Source of the DNA: Candidatus Hydrogenedens sp.
GTDB lineage: Bacteria; Hydrogenedentota; Hydrogenedentia; Hydrogenedentales; Hydrogenedentaceae
Direction of reading: 5' to 3'
DNA: 64,000 nucleotides
NCBI GenBank assembly: GCA_035361075.1
Contig: DAOSBX010000007.1
Location: 42,048-106,047, forward strand
In this document: piece after piece, positions 1 to 8,758 of the stretch
How the letters are laid out: the number at the start of each line of letters is the position of its first letter
Numbering within the stretch: position 1 is the stretch's first letter
Made by a program: the position numbers and the translations under genes
Notes under the pieces: model-generated
Told to the model about the DNA's origin: nothing
Seen by the model: only the letters and a program-made list of their open reading frames with translations
The model's database searches: none

Positions 1-1
1 C

Positions 2-2473
2 ACAGGTGAAGTGATTACTCTGGACCAGGTAGCGGAAATACGGGATGATTTTAATGAAGACCCCTTAGAGGCAGATTTTAATGGAGAAAAATCAGTTTTG
101 ATCTCATGTTTCAAAACTCAGGAAGAAGATGATATAGCCATATCAGATGCAGTCAAAAAATATGTAGAATCAAAGCAAAAACAACTGCCTCCTGGAGTGA
201 AAATTTCTGTATGGAACGACAGAGCTCGATTAATTCGAGCACGATTAAATCTGCTTGAGATAAATGGTATTCAAGGGTTGATTATTGTTATTGTGATGTT
301 ATTGTTACTGATGAATGCTCGTTTATCATTTTTCGTTACTTTAGGAATCCCTATTTCCTTTGCAGGGGCTATATGCATTATGTATCTTCATGGCAGTACT
401 TTAAATATGATGTCGTTATTTGGGTTAATTATGGTATTGGGTATGCTGGTTGATGATGCAATTATAGTCGGTGAAGCAATATACTACCATCGCCAGCGAG
501 GATTGCCCCCCATGAAAGCGGCGTTAACGGGTGTAGAGGAAGTGGGATTGCCCGTGATAGGGGCTGTAACAACAACAATAGCCGCATTTATCCCGTTGAT
601 GTTTGTGAGTGGAATTATGGGTAAGTTTATTCGTATTTTGCCCATAGTTGTTATTTCTGCGTTGAGTGTATCATTATTTGAATCTCTTTTCTTGCTTCCT
701 GCTCTTAATGATTTGCCTGATTTATCTCATACCATTTCAAACTCTGATAATCGGAGACATCCTCTGAAAAGACTAAGATGGTTTTTTAGTGATTTTCTCG
801 ATGCTTTTGTTGAAAAAATTTATCTTCCATTTTTAAATACCATGTTAAAGCATCGTTATATTTCGTTAACAGCCTTTATCGCTATATTATTAACGATAAT
901 GGGACTTGTTCGGGGGCAAATTATTAAATTTGAAGTTTTTACTGAGGCTGATGGGGACTATTTAATGGCACAGGTTGAGTTTCCTGCGGGGACACCGTTT
1001 CATGTTACAAAAGATGCTGTAAAAAGAATGGAAGATGCCCTAAAAAGGTTAGCAGAGAAAACCACCACTATAAGTGGCGAACCGTTGGTTAAGAATGTTT
1101 ATAGTGTTGTGGGGCAGAGTAGTAGTGGATTTTCTGCTCAGGGGGGAAGTAATGTAGGTGAAATTAGAGTAGAATTATTACCCACAGAACGAAGGGGGAT
1201 TCATGCAAAGAAATTAAGTTCTATGTGGGCAAAGGAAACAGGGACTATCCCAGGAACATTAAAACAGAAATATGATGTAAGTGGAGGAGGACCTCGTGGA
1301 ACAGGAATTGAATTATGGCTAAGAAGTGAGAACCTTCAGGATATAATTCGTGCAAGTCAGGAGATAAAAGAAAAACTTAAAACTTACGATGGAGTTTATC
1401 AAATTGAGGATGATTATCGCCCTGCAAAAATTGAAGCGAGGTTTTATCTGAAACCAGAGGCGCAAACATTGGGGATAACTCTGGATTCATTAGGTAGGCA
1501 ATTAGCGGGTGGCTTTTTTGGAGAAGAAGCGGTTCGAATTCAAAGGGGTAGAGATGATATCCGTATACGGGTTCGTTATCCTCGTGAGGACCGTAGCTAT
1601 CTCTCTATATTAAATCAAGTTCGCATAAGGACAAATCAAGGATATGAAGTTCCTTTATTTGCTGTGGCTGATGTAGATTTTACTCCAGGTTTTTCTTCTA
1701 TTACACGTGTTGATGGAATGCGAAGAGTTGTGGTAACAGCAGATATAGAGACAACAAAGGCAAATTCAACAGAAATTATTGGTGATTTAACAAATAATTT
1801 TCTCCCATTGCTCCAAAGGAAATATCCAGGATTAATATGGTCGTTTGAAGGACCTCAACAAAATAGTAGAGATGCACTTGGCTCCTTAAAAGTGGGTTTC
1901 CCTATTGCATTGTTATTAATTTTCCTGATTATTTCATCGATATTCCATTCTTATTCTCAACCGATATTAATTATGCTTACCATTCCATTTGGTGTTGTAG
2001 GAGCATTGATTGGTCATTTATTGTTCGGACAAACTGTTACACTTATGAGTTTATTCGGTATTGTTGCCCTCGCTGGTGTGGTTGTTAATGATGCTATTGT
2101 TTTTGTGGATTGCTTTAATGCAAACCTTGGCGAGGGGAATAGTTTTATTTCTTCAATACTTCAAGCAGGTAAGAGAAGGTTTCGTGCTATTTTCTTAACT
2201 ACAACCACTACATTTGGAGGGCTTATAGGTTTGCTTTTTACACGAGATATGCAAGCACAATTCCTGAAACCGATGGCAGTCTCATTAGCCATAGGTTTAG
2301 TTTTTGCGACTATTGTCACGCTTCTATTTATACCTACTATTATTGGTATATTAAATGATGTTCGAAGATTAGCATATACAATTAGAAATCGAAGAATTCC
2401 AAAACCTGAGGAAGTAGAGCCTGTATTTTCAATGTTAGAACAGAAAAGGCAATTAGAAAATAGTTCCTTATGA
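2..2473 (+). CDS. RND family efflux permease (5' partial)
   Basis: Inner-membrane proton-driven pump of the AcrB/HAE1 type, working with a periplasmic adaptor and an outer-membrane TolC channel. The reading frame is open from base 2, so the N-terminus (roughly 200 residues of a protein normally about 1030 long) lies before the window. Visible are a run of hydrophobic helices, the TM4-type motif GMLVDDAIIVGEA with the adjacent Asp pair used for proton relay in AcrB, a large periplasmic porter section, and the second helix bundle with GVVVNDAIVF. The gene is followed by an acyltransferase and TolC with no real gap, so they form one operon; the adaptor gene is presumably just upstream. Substrate cannot be read from the sequence. 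Confidence 0.93.
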   Translation, partial: TGEVITLDQVAEIRDDFNEDPLEADFNGEKSVLISCFKTQEEDDIAISDAVKKYVESKQKQLPPGVKISVWNDRARLIRARLNLLEINGIQGLIIVIVMLLLLMNARLSFFVTLGIPISFAGAICIMYLHGSTLNMMSLFGLIMVLGMLVDDAIIVGEAIYYHRQRGLPPMKAALTGVEEVGLPVIGAVTTTIAAFIPLMFVSGIMGKFIRILPIVVISALSVSLFESLFLLPALNDLPDLSHTISNSDNRRHPLKRLRWFFSDFLDAFVEKIYLPFLNTMLKHRYISLTAFIAILLTIMGLVRGQIIKFEVFTEADGDYLMAQVEFPAGTPFHVTKDAVKRMEDALKRLAEKTTTISGEPLVKNVYSVVGQSSSGFSAQGGSNVGEIRVELLPTERRGIHAKKLSSMWAKETGTIPGTLKQKYDVSGGGPRGTGIELWLRSENLQDIIRASQEIKEKLKTYDGVYQIEDDYRPAKIEARFYLKPEAQTLGITLDSLGRQLAGGFFGEEAVRIQRGRDDIRIRVRYPREDRSYLSILNQVRIRTNQGYEVPLFAVADVDFTPGFSSITRVDGMRRVVVTADIETTKANSTEIIGDLTNNFLPLLQRKYPGLIWSFEGPQQNSRDALGSLKVGFPIALLLIFLIISSIFHSYSQPILIMLTIPFGVVGALIGHLLFGQTVTLMSLFGIVALAGVVVNDAIVFVDCFNANLGEGNSFISSILQAGKRRFRAIFLTTTTTFGGLIGLLFTRDMQAQFLKPMAVSLAIGLVFATIVTLLFIPTIIGILNDVRRLAYTIRNRRIPKPEEVEPVFSMLEQKRQLENSSL

Positions 2474-2500
2474 GGATAGATATTGGAGGAATGGTATAAC

Positions 2501-3100
2501 ATGTTTGAAGCTTTTTTAATTCGTTGGCGAAGTTATTATTATGGCTTGAAATTTGCCAGAAAGGGAAGAAAATGTCGTATTCAGGGAAAACACTTTACTA
2601 TAGAGGGGCATGTGGAGTGCGGGGATTATTGCCGGTTTCGGGATTATGTGATACTTCGCACTCATAAAGATGGAAAAATAATAATGGGGACCCATTCATT
2701 ATTGAGTTACTATACAATTTTAGAATCTACAGCATTGATACAAATTGGAAGTAATACCGCTATTGCGGAATTTACAGTTATTCGAGATACAAATCATATA
2801 TTTTGGGGGACAAAAGAGCATTTTGCTTTAACACCTCACATAGCCAAGCCGATTATTATTGGGGATAATGTTCTTGTAGGAAGTCGCTGTTATATACATC
2901 CGGGGGTAGAAATTGGAGATGGTGCTATTATTGGTGTGGGAAGTGTCCTTGTAGAGGATACGAAGGTAGGACCTCTGGAAATATGGGCAGGGGTCCCAGC
3001 ACGAAAAGTGGGACATCGTTTGGAAAGTGTTCCTCCTGAGAAATTACAACAAACAGAGGAGTTAATAAAACAATATGGAATTCGCAAATTTCGATATTAA
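2501..3100 (+). CDS. Hexapeptide-repeat (left-handed beta-helix) acyltransferase
   Basis: Likely O-acetyl or other acyl transferase of the LbH/maltose-acetyltransferase-like superfamily. It shows hexapeptide-style repeats in the second half (IGDNVLVGSRCYIHPGVEIG, IGDGAIIGVGSVLVED) and the common ending WAGVPARKVG. I place the start at the ATG at 2501 (199 residues) because GGAGG at 2485-2489 is correctly spaced for it; an in-frame TTG at 2483 overlaps that ribosome-binding site. It lies between the RND permease (27 bp) and TolC (26-bp overlap), an unusual position that suggests coupling to the exported molecule or to envelope glycan. Acyl acceptor unknown. Confidence 0.85.
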   Translation: MFEAFLIRWRSYYYGLKFARKGRKCRIQGKHFTIEGHVECGDYCRFRDYVILRTHKDGKIIMGTHSLLSYYTILESTALIQIGSNTAIAEFTVIRDTNHIFWGTKEHFALTPHIAKPIIIGDNVLVGSRCYIHPGVEIGDGAIIGVGSVLVEDTKVGPLEIWAGVPARKVGHRLESVPPEKLQQTEELIKQYGIRKFRY

Positions 3101-4628
3101 AAAATTTTTCTTCATATGGATTATAAGTTTATGTATTTTTATATGTTTATCAGCTACTTCACGAGAGACGGATGTAGATTCTTTCCCATTAAAATCAGAT
3201 GATACTGCAAAAATTACTCAAGAACTCCCTGAGTATTTAGATTTACAAACAGCACAAAAAATAGCATTAGAACAAAATCCTTCATTAAAAGCGGTAACAG
3301 AACGGATAGAACAAGCTCGACAGAAAGTCAAACAAGCGTTAGCCCAGTATTATCCTCAAATTATTGCCAATTATACCGCATCGCATACAGACCTATCGAA
3401 CACTGCTATACGGCGTGCACAGAGTACAGCATGGGAGCAAAGTTCAAATGTAATTTCTCAATCTATGTTTAGAAGTACTGGTGGAGCCAGCACAGATATC
3501 ATGTCTTCGATACCGTGGGAAACTATTTTGAACTCATGGATTTCAGCATATCAAGCAAGTGATAAAGTTCCAGAGTCACAGAATAATTATGCGTTGAATT
3601 TTATTATGAAATATACCTTATTTGATGGTTTTGCCCGTAAGTATACTCTTGCTTTGGCTAAGTTAGGTGAGGAAAGTGCTCAGGAGTCTCGTCAAGAAGC
3701 CATACGAATATTATTGTCCGCAGTAGCAAATAGTTTTTATGCGGTACAATTAGCAGAGGAAAATCTCCGAATAGCCGAAGCTGATAAAGCATTCAATGAA
3801 AGACTTCTTTATGAAGCGCGGGTAAAACAAGAATTAGGAGCGGGTTCTTTAAGTGATGTTTTAAATTTTGAAGTACAGTTAAGGTCAGCAGAAGCACAAA
3901 TTATTAATGCCCGTCAAAATCGTGAGATTGCTCGCATATCTTTAGCAGGCGTAATGGGGTTAAATACAGGCATACTCCCTGATAATGTAAAATTAACACC
4001 ACTAAAAGATGAGACAGATGAAGATTTAAAAAATCCCGATATGGATGAATTGTTATCACTTGCGTTACAAAGCAGACCTGATTTGAAAATGTTAACTTTA
4101 GCTATCCAGCAATCTGAAGCACAGATTGGACAAAGCCGTGCTACTTTATATCCACAGATGGGATTATCTTTGTCCCGTTCGGCGACAAGGACGGTGGACA
4201 GCGAATTTAGTTCAGATGATTTTGCTACTACTGTAAGTGTCGATATTTCATATAACCTCTTTTCTGGGGGTAAAAACCGAGCATTACGGGCAGAAGCACG
4301 TGCAAAACTCCGAGAGGCAGAGCAAAATTATTATGCAGGAAGAATTGATGTGATAACTGATGTTCAGAGTACCCTTCAGGAATTAAAATCGGTACAAGAA
4401 CAACTGAAACTACAGAGGGAAAATGCACAGTATGTTAGAAAAAATAGGGATTTGGTGGAGCAGGAATACAAAGCAGGGCAAACGTCATTAGTCCGCTTAA
4501 ATCAAGCACAACGTGATTTAATTGAAGCGGAAGGTAGACTTGCTTCTGCTCGGGTTGCCTTATTCCGAGCGTGGTATCAGTTGAAAACTGTTACTGCCCA
4601 ATCTCTTTCAGATCTTCCAAAATTTTAA
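3075..4628 (+). CDS. TolC family outer-membrane efflux protein
   Basis: Outer-membrane channel component of the tripartite pump encoded just upstream. The 517-residue length suits the TolC/OEP family. It has an N-terminal hydrophobic export signal (about residues 10-26), then two OEP-type halves: ALEQNPSLKAVTERIEQARQ near the start and ALQSRPDLKMLTLAIQQSEA in the middle. Each begins a long helical-hairpin repeat, and the tail is rich in Gln, Ala and Glu coiled-coil sequence. The ATG at 3075 lies inside the acyltransferase gene, with AGAGGAG at 3055-3061 as a plausible ribosome-binding site, so translation is probably coupled. Confidence 0.9.
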   Translation: MEFANFDIKKFFFIWIISLCIFICLSATSRETDVDSFPLKSDDTAKITQELPEYLDLQTAQKIALEQNPSLKAVTERIEQARQKVKQALAQYYPQIIANYTASHTDLSNTAIRRAQSTAWEQSSNVISQSMFRSTGGASTDIMSSIPWETILNSWISAYQASDKVPESQNNYALNFIMKYTLFDGFARKYTLALAKLGEESAQESRQEAIRILLSAVANSFYAVQLAEENLRIAEADKAFNERLLYEARVKQELGAGSLSDVLNFEVQLRSAEAQIINARQNREIARISLAGVMGLNTGILPDNVKLTPLKDETDEDLKNPDMDELLSLALQSRPDLKMLTLAIQQSEAQIGQSRATLYPQMGLSLSRSATRTVDSEFSSDDFATTVSVDISYNLFSGGKNRALRAEARAKLREAEQNYYAGRIDVITDVQSTLQELKSVQEQLKLQRENAQYVRKNRDLVEQEYKAGQTSLVRLNQAQRDLIEAEGRLASARVALFRAWYQLKTVTAQSLSDLPKF

Positions 4629-4785
4629 AATTCTCTCTCGGATAGTAACCTTTTCTTTGATGCTGGATTTGTGGTAGTCACTCACTTTATTTGATACCTC
4701 TGTTTGCATTAGAATTCCTGTATATTTTTGATTGGATATAGATATTAGGATATTGGTTACTTAACATCTAATTGGAGTTTATCTT

Positions 4786-6111
4786 ATGAATAAATTAATG
4801 TATTCAAGAAGAACATTTATAAAGAATGTTCTTATGGGAACAGCGGGAATGGCTGTTACGCCGATGATAATCCCCTCTTATGTATGGGGAGCGGAACCTT
4901 CTACTTTGCCAAATGAAAGAATAACTGTTGCTTGCATTGGTGTAGGAGGTCAAGGCAAATATGACATGAAGGCGTTTTTAAGTTTGCCTGAGGTTCAGGT
5001 AGTTGCTGTTTGTGACGTGGATGATAATCATGCACAGGAAGCACAAAAAATAGTCAACGATTTTTATGCTCAAAAGAAGAACATACCCGAATATAAAGGT
5101 TGTGATGTTTACCATGATTTTAGGGATGTCATTGCTCGTAAAGATGTGGATGCGGTGATGATAGCGACTCCTGACCATTGGCACCCTATTATATCCATTA
5201 TGTCGGCACAATCAGGGAAAGATATTTATTGTGAAAAACCGTTAGCAAATTCTATCCCCGAGGGTAAAGCAGTAGTAGAGGCAGTCCGTAAATATCGTAG
5301 AGTATTTCAAACAGGTAGTCATGAACGTTCCCGAGATAATGCAAGGTATGCATGTGAATTGGTTAGGAATGGAAGAATAGGTAAATTACATACGATACGG
5401 GTAAACATGCCTGTGGATAATCATACCCCGATTCCTCCACAGCCCGAAATGCCTATTCCTCCTGGTTTTGACTATGATTTCTGGCTGGGACCTGCCCCAA
5501 AAGAACCCTATACAGAAAAAAGATGCCATTTCTGGTTCCGATATATTCTGGACTATAGTGGTGGAGAAATGACAGACCGAGGTGCTCATATTATTGATTT
5601 AGGCCAATTAGGTAATGGAACGGATGATACATTCCCCATCTCTGTGGAAGGGAAAGGCTTTTTCCCGAAAGAAGGATTGTTTAATACCGCAATGAGTTAT
5701 GAATTTCGATTTGAGTATGCTAATGGTGTTGAATTATTAGGAAAGAGTGTAGGACCGCGTGGAATTAAGTTTGAGGGTGATAAAGGATGGATTTTTATTT
5801 ATATTCATGGTGGTGACCTGCGTGCCAATCCTCCTTCATTACTTCAAGAAACTATAGCCCCGAATGAAATACATTTAGGCAGAAGTAAGGGACATCATAA
5901 GAATTTTATTGAATGTGTTAAATCCCGCAAGGACCCGATGGCTCCTGTGGAAGTGGGTTATCACACTGCAACTATGTGCCATATGGCAAATATTGCCATG
6001 AGACTTGGACGAAAATTGAACTGGGACCCAGAGAAAGAAATGTTTGTTAATGATGATGAAGCCAATCGCATGATGCAACCTTCGATGAGAGCACCTTGGA
6101 CATTAGGTTAA
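4786..6111 (+). CDS. Tat-exported Gfo/Idh/MocA family oxidoreductase
   Basis: NAD(P)-dependent oxidoreductase of the glucose-fructose oxidoreductase / inositol dehydrogenase family, 441 residues. The N-terminus carries a twin-arginine signal (SRRTFIKNVLMGTAGMAV, residues 7-24), followed by a Rossmann start (ACIGVGGQGKYD) and the family motif CEKPLANS. Such Tat-exported members are numerous in Planctomycetes-like bacteria, where they are usually assigned to sugar or polyol metabolism outside the cytoplasm. GGAG at 4774-4777 supports the ATG. It is followed after 18 bp by a secreted HEAT-repeat protein. The actual substrate is not deducible. Confidence 0.88.
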   Translation: MNKLMYSRRTFIKNVLMGTAGMAVTPMIIPSYVWGAEPSTLPNERITVACIGVGGQGKYDMKAFLSLPEVQVVAVCDVDDNHAQEAQKIVNDFYAQKKNIPEYKGCDVYHDFRDVIARKDVDAVMIATPDHWHPIISIMSAQSGKDIYCEKPLANSIPEGKAVVEAVRKYRRVFQTGSHERSRDNARYACELVRNGRIGKLHTIRVNMPVDNHTPIPPQPEMPIPPGFDYDFWLGPAPKEPYTEKRCHFWFRYILDYSGGEMTDRGAHIIDLGQLGNGTDDTFPISVEGKGFFPKEGLFNTAMSYEFRFEYANGVELLGKSVGPRGIKFEGDKGWIFIYIHGGDLRANPPSLLQETIAPNEIHLGRSKGHHKNFIECVKSRKDPMAPVEVGYHTATMCHMANIAMRLGRKLNWDPEKEMFVNDDEANRMMQPSMRAPWTLG

Positions 6112-6129
6112 ACATAAAGGAGATAAAAA

Positions 6130-8673
6130 ATGAAAAATATTTATATTCTAATTAACATATTCCTGACATTGATATTTTTAACATCGACTACCTTTGCTCA
6201 GGAAATTCCAAACATTAAAGATGCCCTGAATTATCTACAAACGTATAAGTTTGGAATGAATCGTGAACCGTTAGAGCCTATTCTTGATGCAGTAAAGACA
6301 ACTCAAAATGACCCTGTGAAACAGGAACAGTTATCAAAACAACTTGTAGCGGTTTTACCGAAATGTACCATTGATGGGAAAAGATTTATTGCACGCCAAT
6401 TAGTTGTGATTGCAACACCATCTGTTGTTCCGGGAATTGAACCTTTATTGAAGAATAACGAAACAATTGATATTGGTTGCCGAATATTAGAGCAAATCCC
6501 CGGCAAGGAAGCAACGCAATCTCTTATAAAGGTGTTGAAACAAGAGTCTATAACAGAAGATGATGAAGTTGCCATTATCAATTCTCTGGGAAGAAGAAAA
6601 GATAGCTTATCTGTTGAAACATTGTCCCAATATCTGGAAAATCCATCACAGAAACTACAAAATTCAGTGATAATTGCCCTTGGTTCTATAGGTGGGAAAG
6701 AAGCAGGGAGTATTCTCTGGAACTGGGCTAAAAGTAAATCCATGTTGGAAAATTCTAATGTACAGTCTGCTCTCTTGAAAATTGCCAGTCGGTTGGCAGA
6801 AGAATTGACTGAAAAAGATATGGCTTTGGAAATCTATTCTTCTTTATTCAGTAATGATAAAGTTACCCCTATAAACAGAGCATATGCCCTGAGGGGATTG
6901 GTACAGTTAAAGGGTAAAGATGCCTTTGAAGAAGTCTGGCAAAGTGTTGGAAGTGAAGACACAGTACTTTCTTCTTCTGGTATTGATTTGTTAAAAGATA
7001 AAGCCTTTCCTGATACGTTACTTTCTGAACGATGTGTAAGTACATTAGAAACTGCAAAGCCAAGACTTCAGTTTGGTTTGTTAGAAGTTATTGCTTCCCG
7101 TAAGATTACAGACGTTGTCCCACAGGTGTTAAACCTTATAGAAAAATCTGATGGAGAATTGAAATTGTCAGCAATTCAATGTCTTAGTCGGGTAGGTGAT
7201 ACTCGTGCTATTGAACCGTTAATGAATATTGCTTTAAGTGGACCTCGTGATGTTAGAGAAACAGCAAAAGATGCTTTAATAAAATTGGATAATCCCGATG
7301 GGAATAAGTATCTGATGGATAAAATGCAAAAAGGTAATTTAGATGTCAGAAAATTAGCCGTTGAATTGCTTACAGAACGTAGGGCTGTTGAAGCAAAAGA
7401 GATTATGAAGAACGCTATCATAAAAAATGACAAGGATATTATAGATGAGGCCCTAAATTATTTTGCAATATTAGGGGATGAGCAGGATTTGCCTTTCTTG
7501 TTTGATAAACTTATGGCCGATATTGAAAATAGTTCTTCTTATATTCCTGCTCTTTCTTTAATCATTGATAGAACAGGTGATGAAGGCAAAAAGGTAAAAA
7601 TTATAATGGACCAGTGGGTGAAATGCAATAATGATTTACAAAAGAAATCTTTGATTTCATTATTAGGGAATATTAAAAGTCCAGAAGCGTGTGCAGTGCT
7701 TGAAAGGTTTTTGACAAGCGAGCCTGCGTTAAAAACAAATATCTTTCAATCCATGGGGCAATGCGTTGACGTAAATACATTGGAGAAGATTATAAATGAG
7801 GTTGAAAAAGAAAATGTTGATGAGGTGAAAAATGCAGGGATACTAAGTTCGCTAAATATTTTGAGAACACTGAATCTAACGGATAAGCAGAAATTTGATT
7901 ACTATATCACCCTTTGGAAATTGACAGGGGAAAATCCTACAATTCAGAAAAATATATTAGGTGGTTTTACAAAATTAAGTTTGGTAGAGGTTTTAGATTT
8001 TATAGAGGGAATAAAGGTAAATGATACTATAAAAGCGGATTGGGCTAATGTAAGGTTTAATGTGGCAAAAAATATTAGTTTTTCTTATCCTTCAAGAACG
8101 ATGTCTATTTTAGAGGAGATGCTTCCTAACTTGAAGGACAATCAGGCTAAGGAGGTAGAAAATTTGCTAAAAGGTCTTAAAAACAAAGGTGAGTTTCTAT
8201 GTTCGTGGAGCATAAGTGGTCCATATCGAATGGAAGATTATAGTGCAAGACGGTTATTTGACGAAGTTTCATTACCTCCTGAGACTGATTTAAATTCTGT
8301 AAAAGATTGGCGTATTTTGCCCTTAAAAGTGCGTGACGATGGTCTAATTTATGCAGATTTGGCTGAATATTCTGGTGGTGAAGTAGAATGTGTAGCGTAT
8401 GTTGCATGTAAGATTACAGTGCCAGAACCTGTGGAAGGAAAGATATTATTGGGTACTAATGATGGTGTTAAAGTATGGCTCAATGGGAAACTGGTTCATT
8501 CATTTGCAGAGGGAAGAACTATGATTCCTGAACAGGACAATGTTCCTGTTAAGTTAGAGAAAAATAATATATTGTTAATGGCAATATATAATCAAGGTGC
8601 AGCGTGGGAATTTACTGCAAAACTTCAGGGGATAAGCCCCGAAAAAGTAGAGGTGGTGCCATATAGTCCGTAA
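6130..8673 (+). CDS. Secreted HEAT-repeat protein with C-terminal beta-sandwich domain
   Basis: 847-residue exported protein of unknown function. Residues 1-24 form a Sec signal peptide (hydrophobic ILINIFLTLIFLTST, then AQE). About residues 40-650 are an all-helical solenoid with HEAT/PBS-lyase-like repeats, for example SAIQCLSRVGDTRAIEPLMN and NSVIIALGSIGGKEAG. The last 150 residues are a different, beta-rich module containing GTNDGVKVWLNGKLVHS and a late LLMAIYNQGAAWEF, the carbohydrate-binding-like domain often appended to large secreted planctomycete-type proteins. AAAGGAG before the ATG is well spaced. It follows the Gfo/Idh/MocA gene closely and is probably co-transcribed. A scaffolding or adhesive role is possible but unproven. 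Confidence 0.8.
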   Translation: MKNIYILINIFLTLIFLTSTTFAQEIPNIKDALNYLQTYKFGMNREPLEPILDAVKTTQNDPVKQEQLSKQLVAVLPKCTIDGKRFIARQLVVIATPSVVPGIEPLLKNNETIDIGCRILEQIPGKEATQSLIKVLKQESITEDDEVAIINSLGRRKDSLSVETLSQYLENPSQKLQNSVIIALGSIGGKEAGSILWNWAKSKSMLENSNVQSALLKIASRLAEELTEKDMALEIYSSLFSNDKVTPINRAYALRGLVQLKGKDAFEEVWQSVGSEDTVLSSSGIDLLKDKAFPDTLLSERCVSTLETAKPRLQFGLLEVIASRKITDVVPQVLNLIEKSDGELKLSAIQCLSRVGDTRAIEPLMNIALSGPRDVRETAKDALIKLDNPDGNKYLMDKMQKGNLDVRKLAVELLTERRAVEAKEIMKNAIIKNDKDIIDEALNYFAILGDEQDLPFLFDKLMADIENSSSYIPALSLIIDRTGDEGKKVKIIMDQWVKCNNDLQKKSLISLLGNIKSPEACAVLERFLTSEPALKTNIFQSMGQCVDVNTLEKIINEVEKENVDEVKNAGILSSLNILRTLNLTDKQKFDYYITLWKLTGENPTIQKNILGGFTKLSLVEVLDFIEGIKVNDTIKADWANVRFNVAKNISFSYPSRTMSILEEMLPNLKDNQAKEVENLLKGLKNKGEFLCSWSISGPYRMEDYSARRLFDEVSLPPETDLNSVKDWRILPLKVRDDGLIYADLAEYSGGEVECVAYVACKITVPEPVEGKILLGTNDGVKVWLNGKLVHSFAEGRTMIPEQDNVPVKLEKNNILLMAIYNQGAAWEFTAKLQGISPEKVEVVPYSP

Positions 8674-8758
8674 AAGTTGGATTTGCCCAAAATTTTTAGA
8701 ACTATTTAAATGTTTGATATATTTATAAGTGGATAGCAGATAAGGAGATAATTTAGCT

